5,362 nucleotides of DNA. It comes from Pseudomonadota bacterium (GTDB taxonomy: Bacteria; Pseudomonadota; Alphaproteobacteria; Rhizobiales; Methyloligellaceae). The notes under the pieces were generated by a model. The model was not told the origin of the DNA. It worked only from the letters and a program-made list of their open reading frames with translations, and did no database searches. Of this stretch, positions 1-5,144 are shown one piece after another. Numbering within the stretch: the stretch's first letter is position 1; each line of letters opens with the position of its first letter. The position numbers and the translations under genes were made by a program. The stretch spans positions 1 through 5,362 of the forward strand of contig JADFHH010000153.1 of NCBI GenBank assembly GCA_022567275.1. Reading direction: 5' to 3'.

Positions 1-571
1 CAAGGGTTGCAGGTTCCTGGAGTCCGCGCGAATCGGCTAATTTCGTTTGGAATAGGCGCTCGTTGGCTAAAAGACCGGCATCCAATTGACTGGCTTGTGC
101 AGCCCACCCCTGTCTGCCAGCACCGTAACTACCACCACTATCTTCCCACCAACGGCTTTCAAAGCAGGACGCGCTCTCCGCCTTGGAAACATTAACACGG
201 TTTAAATTTTCCATAAAATTTTTAGGTTGTGACATTGTGATGCTGTTACCATTAATCGATACGGTCTGACTTGTTTGGGCGTTCGTAAATGGCATAATTG
301 GTTTAAATGACACACATTCCGCATTAGACGACACCACATTTATTCCTGCATCGTTATTCGCCTGGTCTACCCTTTGCAAATCAAACTTCCAATCCACCTG
401 CACATACGACAATAATAGACTACGGACGTCAGGTGTAATGATACTCCATTGGACATTACTGGTACTGGCAGAGTTAGCTGCCACCCTTTGATAAAATACA
501 TTCTCTGGGTTTAAGTCAAGACTGGCAGCATACTCAAGGATACTTAGTTCAGTTGCTTTACCGATTTGCAT
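1..571 (-). CDS. Partial gene, putative virus-like (capsid-like) structural protein; C-terminus off the left edge
   Basis: Reading the minus strand from an ATG at 571-569, the frame stays open for 190 codons to the window edge, so the protein is C-terminally incomplete. An in-frame TAA lies two codons upstream (TAA AAC ATG), so this is the most upstream ATG possible. No Shine-Dalgarno-like purine run precedes it; the leader is AT-rich (AATTAAAAC before ATG). The protein has no signal peptide or membrane segment. It is rich in Asn, Ser, Gln and Ala, with notable stretches PIMPFTNAQTSQTVSINGNS (91-110), ITMSQPKNFMENLNRVNVSK (111-130), CFESRWWEDSGGSYGAGR (136-153) and LLANERLFQTKLAD (167-180). 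I do not recognise the family. The soluble, polar, beta-rich look with a SINGNSIT-type strand reminds me of penton or minor capsid proteins of small tailless DNA viruses such as polinton-like viruses; that is inference. GC is about 46% over 1-540 by hand count, below the genes to the right. The gene is real with good confidence; the function is uncertain. Confidence 0.75.
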   Translation of the reverse strand, partial: MQIGKATELSILEYAASLDLNPENVFYQRVAANSASTSNVQWSIITPDVRSLLLSYVQVDWKFDLQRVDQANNDAGINVVSSNAECVSFKPIMPFTNAQTSQTVSINGNSITMSQPKNFMENLNRVNVSKAESASCFESRWWEDSGGSYGAGRQGWAAQASQLDAGLLANERLFQTKLADSRGLQEPATL

Positions 572-600
572 GTTTTAATTGGTTACAACAAAATAATATT
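572..600 (-). promoter_or_regulatory. AT-rich 5' leader / possible promoter of the partial left-end gene
   Basis: This 29-bp spacer separates the start codon of the virus-like gene from the 10-bp tandem array. On the minus strand it reads AATATTATTTTG followed by TTGTAACCAATTAAAAC. It contains TATTAT, which could serve as a -10 or TATA-like element, but I find no well-spaced -35 hexamer. It lacks a ribosome-binding site. The role rests on position and composition only. Confidence 0.25.
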
Positions 601-666
601 GCAGTGGATTACAGTGAATTACAGTGAATTACGGTGTATTACGGTGAATTACGGTGAATTACGGTG
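601..666. repeat. 10-bp tandem repeat array, about 6.6 units, consensus ACGGTGAATT
   Basis: Six full units occupy 601-660 in strict 10-bp register: gcagtggatt, acagtgaatt, acagtgaatt, acggtgtatt, acggtgaatt, acggtgaatt. A partial unit, acggtg, follows at 661-666. The units change gradually from acagtg to acggtg going right, and the outermost left unit is the most diverged. A 10-bp period is close to one helical turn, so all units would face the same side of the DNA. The array ends 29 bp upstream of the start of the left-end gene, a position that would suit an operator or iteron-like binding array. It runs without a break into the first long direct repeat, whose first bases are another half unit. 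Confidence 0.9.
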
Positions 667-676
667 ACAGTAACCG
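662..676. promoter_or_regulatory. Near-palindrome CGGTGACAGTAACCG in repeat copy 1
   Basis: The 15-mer equals its own reverse complement except at the centre and one symmetric pair, giving the pattern CGGTnACnGTnACCG. The same 15-mer occurs unchanged at 772-786, while neighbouring bases of the two copies differ. That fits a dimeric protein-binding site or recombination site. Its left half, ACGGTGA, is also the core of the 10-bp tandem units, so the array may be multiplied half-sites. Confidence 0.45.
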
Positions 677-700
677 AATTAAATTCGTTTCCCCTTTCGT

Positions 701-714
701 CCGCGTTTTCGCGG
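701..714. other. Perfect small hairpin CCGCG-TTTT-CGCGG in repeat copy 1
   Basis: This is a five-base-pair GC stem with a four-base loop. The equivalent position of copy 2 (812-826) keeps a four-base-pair CCGC/GCGG stem with a seven-T loop. The stem survives although the sequence between the arms changed, which hints that structure matters. No T-run follows on either strand, so it is not a convincing intrinsic terminator. Confidence 0.55.
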
Positions 715-767
715 CGTGAGTTTGCGTTTTAATTTCTCTTCCAAATTATGGTTGCCGCAACCCCGTG

Positions 768-855
768 ATTACGGTGACAGTAACCGAATTAAAATCGTTT
801 CCCTATTTGATCCGCTTTTTTTGCGGCGAGAGTTTGCGTTTAAATTTCTCTTCCA
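768..855. repeat. Long direct repeat, copy 2 (88 bp)
   Basis: This second, diverged copy of the 86-bp repeat at 658-743 is offset by 110 bp. It keeps the near-palindrome (772-786), the GC-stem hairpin position (812-826) and the terminal aatttctcttcca (843-855). A unique 24-bp spacer (744-767) separates the copies. Immediately right of this copy the sequence becomes GC-rich, so 855/856 is the best visible boundary between the left-end DNA and the chromosome-like DNA. Confidence 0.88.
772..786. promoter_or_regulatory. Near-palindrome CGGTGACAGTAACCG in repeat copy 2
   Basis: Identical to the 15-mer at 662-676 and placed at the same position within its repeat. Function is unknown; conservation between two otherwise diverged copies is the only evidence that it is a site. 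Confidence 0.45.
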
Positions 856-950
856 GGGATTCAAGAAACCTGGCGTCGCCGATTGGCCTCGCGGCCTGGA
901 TCAACTCCGGCGGTGAGATCGAACATGGCGCTTAAGCGCCTGACCCCACG
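856..950. other. Short GC-rich spacer between the repeats and tlpA; no gene supported
   Basis: This completes the gene-free interval 572-950. The composition is that of the chromosome to the right. One plus-strand frame, with codons from 858 to a TAA at 933-935, reads as a plausible protein tail ending LAAWINSGGEIEHGA. It has no start of its own; upstream it is open only through the repeat, back to a TGA at 717-719. It could be the remnant of a gene cut by whatever joined the two kinds of DNA, or chance. Confidence 0.4.
927..940 (-). terminator. Palindrome GGCGC-TTAA-GCGCC just after the tlpA stop; possible weak terminator
   Basis: This perfect 14-bp palindrome folds as a five-base-pair GC stem with a TTAA loop. 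It begins about 10 bases beyond the tlpA stop codon on the minus strand, where a terminator is expected. No T-tract follows on either strand (ATGTTCG on the minus strand), so intrinsic termination would be weak. It could instead be a protein-binding palindrome or protect the mRNA 3' end. Confidence 0.35.
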
Positions 951-1589
951 TCATTTACCAGCAGCGATCGCCGCCCCGATCAGCGCCAGCGCGTCTTTCG
1001 AATCCCATTCCGCCGGGCCGACCAGGCGGCCGATCTGCTGGCCCTGAGCGTTGATCAGCAGGGTGGTGGGCATGCCGATGACCTTGAGCGCGGAGGTCAC
1101 TTTGCCGGAAGAATTATTGTACAGCTTGAGGTGCCGCACCTTGATCTCCTGCAGGAATTTGCGCGGCTTTTCGAGACCGCCCCGGTCGACGCTGAGGGCG
1201 ACGACATCGAACTCAGCTCCCCCCAGTTCCGCCTTCAACCGGTCGAGCGTCGGCATTTCCTTGCGGCAGGGCCCGCACCAGGTGGCCCACAGATTGAGCA
1301 GCACCACCTTGCCGCGCCACGCGTCCAGCGATGTCGCGGTCCCATCATCGGTGACGAATTCAATCTCCGGAATGTCCTTAGGGACGGCGCTGGCGACGAA
1401 GGTGATCATCTCGCCAACCGAATAGGCGGCAAGACCCGTGGCCTGTTTCCCATCCGGCGCGACATTGCCATTGTCCCCCATATTCACGTATACCGCCCCG
1501 AACAGTGCGCCAATCGCCAGCGCGCCCGCGAGTGCTATCGTCCGGGCCGATGTTTTCTTTGGCGTCTTGCCGGTTTTCTTATTAGCCAT
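951..1589 (-). CDS. tlpA: TlpA-family membrane-anchored thiol:disulfide oxidoreductase
   Basis: A 212-residue thioredoxin-fold protein. A Lys-rich N-terminus (1-16) precedes one hydrophobic segment (about 17-36) with no lipobox, so the protein is probably an uncleaved inner-membrane anchor with its catalytic domain in the periplasm. The thioredoxin core begins near residue 72, with VVLLNLWATWCGPCRKEMP at 95-113. WCGPC (104-108) is the redox active site, and the cis-proline loop is GMPTT (172-176, P174). TlpA/ResA/DsbE-type proteins reduce disulfides in periplasmic targets, classically cytochrome c or copper-centre assembly factors; which client applies here is not visible. The ATG is preceded by AGGA eight bases upstream. 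The gene is divergent from argH with start codons only 24 bp apart, and nothing follows it in its own direction before the repeats. The symbol is at family level; ResA or DsbE-like naming would be equally fair. Confidence 0.9.
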   Translation of the reverse strand: MANKKTGKTPKKTSARTIALAGALAIGALFGAVYVNMGDNGNVAPDGKQATGLAAYSVGEMITFVASAVPKDIPEIEFVTDDGTATSLDAWRGKVVLLNLWATWCGPCRKEMPTLDRLKAELGGAEFDVVALSVDRGGLEKPRKFLQEIKVRHLKLYNNSSGKVTSALKVIGMPTTLLINAQGQQIGRLVGPAEWDSKDALALIGAAIAAGK

Positions 1590-1613
1590 GGCGGCGGTCC
1601 TGGAAGGTTTTCA
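1590..1613. promoter_or_regulatory. 24-bp divergent gap between tlpA and argH
   Basis: The two start codons face away from each other across 24 bases. The gap holds both ribosome-binding sites: GGAAGG (1602-1607) six bases before the argH ATG, and, on the other strand, AGGA eight bases before the tlpA ATG. There is no room for full promoters. Each gene's promoter must therefore overlap the other gene's 5' coding region, or the transcripts must overlap. I see no clear -35/-10 pair. Confidence 0.5.
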
Positions 1614-3011
1614 ATGACGAACGAAATGTGGGGCGGCCGGTTTGCCTCGGGGCCCGCCGGGATAATGGAGGAAATAAACGCCTCTATCGATTTCGACAAG
1701 CGGCTCAGTGCGCAAGATATCGCCGCATCGATAGCGCATTGCGAAATGCTGGCCCAAACCGGCATCATCTCGCGCGATGATGGCGAAGCTATTGTGAAAG
1801 GTCTAGACACGATTGCGTCAGAGCTTGAGGCGGGAAGCTTTGAATTTTCGCGCGCTCTGGAAGATATTCACATGAATATCGAGGCGCGCCTTACCGCGCT
1901 CATCGGCCCGGTCGCGGGCAAGCTGCACACCGCGCGCTCGCGCAACGATCAGGTGGCGACGGATTTCAAGCTCTATATTCGCGAGTGTCTGGGGTCGCTC
2001 GACGCATTGCTGCGCGCATTGCAGCAGGCGCTGGCGCAAAAGGCGCTCCTCCATGCCGCAACCGTGATGCCGGGCTTCACCCATTTGCAAACCGCGCAGC
2101 CGGTCACCTTCGGGCATCATTGCCTGGCCTATGTGGAGATGCTGGCCCGCGACCGGAGCCGGTTCGCCGATGCGCGCAAGCGGGCCAATGAATGTCCGCT
2201 GGGCGCCGCCGCCCTGGCCGGGACATCGTTTCCCATCGACCGGGAACAAACAGCCCATGCGCTTGGCTTCGACCGGCCCATGGCCAATTCGCTCGATGCG
2301 GTTTCCGACCGTGATTTCGTGCTTGAGACCCTGTCGGGCGCGGCGATTACGGCGATGCATCTGTCGCGTCTTGCCGAAGAGATCGTGCTGTGGTCGTCCG
2401 ACCGGTTCGGGTTCGTGAAATTATCCGATAGCTTCACCACCGGATCGTCGATCATGCCGCAAAAACGCAACCCCGACGCGGCGGAGCTGGTGCGCGCCAA
2501 GTCGGCGGCCGTATTCGCCGCCTTCACGCAGCTGCTGATCGTCATGAAGGGCCTCCCCCTGGCCTATTCGAAGGACATGCAGGAAGACAAGATACCGGCC
2601 TTCACGGCGCTCGACACCCTGGCGCTGATGCTGGCGGCCATGACCGGCATGGTGGGCGATATGCAACCCGACAAGGAGGCCATGGGAAAAGCGGCGGGAG
2701 CGGGTTATTCCACCGCGACCGATCTGGCCGACTGGCTGGTGCGCGAGCTGGATATGCCGTTCCGCGATGCGCACAAGGTCACGGGCGCGATTGTCGCTAG
2801 GGCGGAATCCGCCGGCGTCGCGCTGTCAGATATGCCTTTGGCCGAGATGCAGAAAATAGAACCGGGCATCGACGATGCCGTTTTCAGCGTGCTGAGCGTT
2901 GAAACTTCAGTTGAAAGCCGGAAAAGTTACGGCGGAACGGCGCCTGAAAATGTTCGCAAAATGGCGCAAGGGTGGATAAAGCGTTTGGAAAATGAGTCTA
3001 CATCGGGCTAA
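1614..3011 (+). CDS. argH: Argininosuccinate lyase
   Basis: This cytoplasmic enzyme, active as a homotetramer in the family, splits argininosuccinate into arginine and fumarate, the last step of arginine synthesis. The 465-residue product has the usual family length. Landmarks include MWGGRF (5-10), EDIHMNIEARL (83-93), the conserved TARSRNDQVATD segment (107-118), GFTHLQTAQP (154-163) with the catalytic-region H157, and the fumarase/aspartase signature GSSIMPQKRNP (277-287), whose serines sit on the mobile catalytic loop. The frame is open far upstream, but that extension lies antisense to tlpA. The ATG at 1614 has GGAAGG six bases upstream and gives the normal N-terminus. A second ATG four codons on (MWGG) is an alternative. 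It heads a run of five closely spaced plus-strand genes. No leader peptide or attenuator is visible. Confidence 0.98.
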   Translation: MTNEMWGGRFASGPAGIMEEINASIDFDKRLSAQDIAASIAHCEMLAQTGIISRDDGEAIVKGLDTIASELEAGSFEFSRALEDIHMNIEARLTALIGPVAGKLHTARSRNDQVATDFKLYIRECLGSLDALLRALQQALAQKALLHAATVMPGFTHLQTAQPVTFGHHCLAYVEMLARDRSRFADARKRANECPLGAAALAGTSFPIDREQTAHALGFDRPMANSLDAVSDRDFVLETLSGAAITAMHLSRLAEEIVLWSSDRFGFVKLSDSFTTGSSIMPQKRNPDAAELVRAKSAAVFAAFTQLLIVMKGLPLAYSKDMQEDKIPAFTALDTLALMLAAMTGMVGDMQPDKEAMGKAAGAGYSTATDLADWLVRELDMPFRDAHKVTGAIVARAESAGVALSDMPLAEMQKIEPGIDDAVFSVLSVETSVESRKSYGGTAPENVRKMAQGWIKRLENESTSG

Positions 3012-3043
3012 AATATGGGGCACGGCAATTGGAGCGACCTGAC

Positions 3044-3229
3044 ATGCGCAGAGCACTGACATCCCTTCTTGCGGCACTTCTGGTGTCCGCCATCGGCCTC
3101 ACCGCGTGTGGCCGGAAGGGTCCGCTCGAGCGCCCGCCTGCGGCCAGGGCGGCAAATGCACAAGAAGCCGAAGCCGGCAAACCCGGTGCTCCCAACCGTC
3201 CCTTCATACTCGACAGACTGCTGCAATAA
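3044..3229 (+). CDS. lptM: Small LptM/YifL-type outer-membrane lipoprotein
   Basis: A 61-residue lipoprotein precursor. A short signal peptide (MRRALTSLLAALLVSAIGLTA) ends in the lipobox L19-T20-A21-C22, so the mature protein starts at the lipid-modified Cys22. The mature start CGRKGPLERP matches the CG.KGPL hallmark of the LptM/YifL family. A Pro/Ala-rich linker (31-50) then leads to the C-terminal F-I-L-D-x-L-L (54-60), resembling the short C-terminal motif common in alphaproteobacterial members. In Escherichia coli LptM associates with the LPS translocon protein LptD; the same role here is inference. The ATG at 3044 has GGAG nine bases upstream. A TTG five codons earlier is less likely because it overlaps that site. 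It sits 32 bp after argH and 22 bp before lysA, a placement conserved in this lineage. Confidence 0.85.
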   Translation: MRRALTSLLAALLVSAIGLTACGRKGPLERPPAARAANAQEAEAGKPGAPNRPFILDRLLQ

Positions 3230-3251
3230 CCTTGGCCGCAGCGAGCATCCC

Positions 3252-4517
3252 ATGCATCATTTCGCTTATAAGGACGGCGTCCTGCACGCCGAAAATGTCT
3301 CCCTGGAGGTTATCTCGTCCGGGGTGGGCACCCCGTTCTATTGCTATTCCCACGCTACCCTGACGCGCCACTACAAGGTGTTCGCTAACGCATTCGCCGG
3401 CGCGCGCACGCTCATATGCTATTCGGTCAAGGCCAATTCCAACCTCGCCGTGCTGAGAACATTGGCGCAATCGGGCTCGGGTATGGATGTGGTGTCGGAA
3501 GGCGAGCTGCGCCGCGCCCGCGCCGCCGGGGTCGCGCCGGAAAAAATCGTCTTTTCCGGCGTCGGCAAAACCAAGGCCGAAATGGTTTTTGCGCTGAGTG
3601 AGGGCATCTATGCGTTCAACGTCGAATCGCAAGGCGAACTCGCCGCGCTAAGCGCGGTCGCGGCGGCGGGCGGGCACCTCGCGCGCATCGCCATCCGGGT
3701 CAATCCCGATATCGACCCAAAAACCCACAAAAAAATTTCCACCGGCAAGGGGGGCGACAAGTTCGGCGTCCCGTTTTCGCAAGCGCGCGAACTTTACGCC
3801 CAGGCCGCCGCGCTGCCCGGTATCCAGGTTCGCGGCGTCCATATGCATATCGGCAGCCAGATCACCGATCTCAAACCCTTCGCCGATGCCTTCGCGCTGA
3901 TGCGGGAGCTGGCCGGGCAGTTGCGCGAGGATGGCCAGACAATCGAATTCATCAATTTCGGCGGCGGCCTGGGCGTGCCCTATCGCGGCGATGAAGATAT
4001 TCCGCCGCACCCGGACGAATACGCAAAGATCGTGCTTGGGGCGGCGCAGGATATGAACGTCAGGCTGCTGTTCGAGCCGGGCCGCATGATCGCCGCCAAT
4101 GCCGGGATTCTGGTGGCGCGGGTGCTCTATACCAAAGCTGGCGCGGACAAGACATTCGTCATTATCGACGCGGCAATGAACGATCTTCTCCGCCCGACGC
4201 TCTATGAGGCGTGGCACGAGATATGGCCGCTGCGCGAGGCATTGAAGGAACACCCCGTAGTGACCACCGACGTGGTCGGCCCGGTTTGCGAAACCGGCGA
4301 TTATCTTGCGCTTGAGCGTGAATTGCCGCCCTTTGGCGCGGGCGATCTGATGGCGGTGATGACGGCCGGCGCTTATGGCGCGGTCCTGTCCTCCACCTAC
4401 AACACCCGCCCGCTCATCCCCGAAGTGATGGTCAGGGACGGCCAATATGCGGTGATCCGGCCACGGCCCTCCTATGACGAGTTGCTGGCGCGCGATCGCG
4501 TGCCGGACTGGCTGTAA
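3252..4517 (+). CDS. lysA: Diaminopimelate decarboxylase
   Basis: This PLP-dependent fold-type III enzyme decarboxylates meso-diaminopimelate to L-lysine, the last step of lysine synthesis, in the cytoplasm. The product is 421 residues, normal for the family. The barrel starts near residue 30. YSVKAN (57-62) carries the PLP-binding K60, SGMDVVSEGEL (76-86) is conserved, and GVHMHIGSQ (195-203) lies under the cofactor. FGGGLG (236-241) and EPGR (275-278) hold the phosphate. CETGD (346-350) carries C346, which reaches into the partner subunit's active site, and AGAYG (372-376) contributes Y375. The C-terminal beta domain is complete. The ATG at 3252 is preceded only by a weak GAG-type site, so translation may be coupled to the lipoprotein gene 22 bp upstream. 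The frame is open further upstream but overlaps that gene, so the shorter start is preferred. Confidence 0.97.
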   Translation: MHHFAYKDGVLHAENVSLEVISSGVGTPFYCYSHATLTRHYKVFANAFAGARTLICYSVKANSNLAVLRTLAQSGSGMDVVSEGELRRARAAGVAPEKIVFSGVGKTKAEMVFALSEGIYAFNVESQGELAALSAVAAAGGHLARIAIRVNPDIDPKTHKKISTGKGGDKFGVPFSQARELYAQAAALPGIQVRGVHMHIGSQITDLKPFADAFALMRELAGQLREDGQTIEFINFGGGLGVPYRGDEDIPPHPDEYAKIVLGAAQDMNVRLLFEPGRMIAANAGILVARVLYTKAGADKTFVIIDAAMNDLLRPTLYEAWHEIWPLREALKEHPVVTTDVVGPVCETGDYLALERELPPFGAGDLMAVMTAGAYGAVLSSTYNTRPLIPEVMVRDGQYAVIRPRPSYDELLARDRVPDWL

Positions 4518-4541
4518 CAGACACGCGAGGAGTTCCCTGCC

Positions 4542-5129
4542 ATGAGCCGCTTGCCCCCTCTCACACCCGATCGACTCAACCCTGAGCAGAAGCGGGTTTA
4601 TGACAATATTTCAGGTGATGTGCGGCGTCAGAAGGCACGCAAACATCCCATAATCAATGACGACGGAACCCTGATCGGTCCGTTCAACGCCCTGCTCTAC
4701 GCACCCGGAATTGGCGATGCGGTACAAAAGCTTGGCGCGGCATTGCGCTTTGAGTCCTCGCTGCCGGGCCATTTGCGCGAACTGGCGATTTTAATGGTGG
4801 CGCAGCGCTGGCGCGCCAACTATGAGTGGGTTGCGCACGCCCCCATCGCGGCGCGCGAAGGGCTGGAGGATGCGGTCATCGAGGCCGTGAAGGCGGGGCG
4901 GACGCCCGACGCTCAGGCGGACGTGCAAGGCGTACATCGCTTTGTCAGCGAGCTGTTGGAAACCCGGCGCGTGAGCGATGAAACCTACACGCAAACCCGT
5001 GCGCTGATCGGCGAACAGGGCCTGGTGGAGCTTGTCTCGCTGGTGGGCTACTACGCGATCATTTCCGGTCTGCTGAACGGCTTCGAGGTGGCCGTGCCCG
5101 AGGGCGAGCCGCTGCCCTTTGGCGCGTAG
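4542..5129 (+). CDS. Carboxymuconolactone decarboxylase-family protein, cysteine-free
   Basis: A 195-residue all-helical protein of the CMD/AhpD-like superfamily. The core is HLRELAILMVAQRWRANYEW followed by VAHAPIAAREGL (about 77-108). Here the family's typical LRE.. helix and the YEW..H pattern are clear. AhpD-type members carry a CxxC pair in this helix, but this protein has no cysteine at all, so it should not be a thiol peroxidase partner. It belongs with the cysteine-free CMD members related to gamma-carboxymuconolactone decarboxylase; its substrate cannot be named. A second conserved stretch, LVELVSLVGYYAIISGLLNGFEV (about 161-183), fits the C-terminal helices. GAGGAG lies nine bases before the ATG. 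It sits 24 bp after lysA and 15 bp before a dehydrogenase gene, which suggests a shared metabolic task with the latter rather than with lysine synthesis. Confidence 0.85.
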   Translation: MSRLPPLTPDRLNPEQKRVYDNISGDVRRQKARKHPIINDDGTLIGPFNALLYAPGIGDAVQKLGAALRFESSLPGHLRELAILMVAQRWRANYEWVAHAPIAAREGLEDAVIEAVKAGRTPDAQADVQGVHRFVSELLETRRVSDETYTQTRALIGEQGLVELVSLVGYYAIISGLLNGFEVAVPEGEPLPFGA

Positions 5130-5144
5130 TCAGGATAGATTGCC

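Larger units (their letters stand above)
658..743. repeat. Long direct repeat, copy 1 (86 bp)
   Basis: This copy matches 768-855 closely. The first 26 bases are identical between copies. Differences cluster in the middle, and the final portion (gagtttgcgttt then aatttctcttcca) is again nearly identical. The order of internal parts is a near-palindrome CGGTGACAGTAACCG (662-676), an AT-rich arm gaattaaa (676-683), a perfect hairpin CCGCG-TTTT-CGCGG (701-714), and a right arm tttaatttc (728-736) that can pair with the left AT-rich arm with one bulge. The whole can be drawn as one long imperfect stem-loop. No coding function is apparent. It may be a mobile-element end, a REP-like element or a binding region; I cannot tell which. 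Confidence 0.88.

Noticed and set aside
7..195. Plus-strand open frame of 62 codons at the left edge
   Set aside because: It lies antisense to the 190-codon minus-strand frame, which has its own start and coherent protein features; this one has none.
701..714. Intrinsic terminator at the CCGCG/CGCGG hairpin
   Set aside because: The stem is short and no T-run follows on either strand.
658..855. Integron attC sites
   Set aside because: Size and folding are suggestive, but I find no paired RYYYAAC / GTTRRRY boxes at the ends and no cassette-like gene between copies.
601..855. CRISPR array
   Set aside because: The 10-bp units have no spacers, the long repeats occur only twice with a 24-bp gap and are diverged, and no cas-like gene is present.
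716..916. Plus-strand frame of 66 codons starting with GTG inside repeat copy 1
   Set aside because: It begins in one repeat, runs through the second and ends in the spacer, with no ribosome-binding site and a composition set by the repeats.
1131..1613. Upstream extension of the argH frame (161 extra codons)
   Set aside because: It is antisense to tlpA, which has clear thioredoxin motifs. ArgH has its normal length and a good ribosome-binding site from 1614.
1818..2774. Minus-strand frames opposite argH (180, 138 and 117 codons)
   Set aside because: They overlap one another and the argH coding sequence, and their translations are Arg/His-rich as expected of antisense GC-rich DNA.
3648..4445. 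265-codon minus-strand frame opposite lysA
   Set aside because: It is a shadow of a GC-rich gene; the plus strand carries all diaminopimelate decarboxylase motifs and the antisense product shows no recognisable domain.
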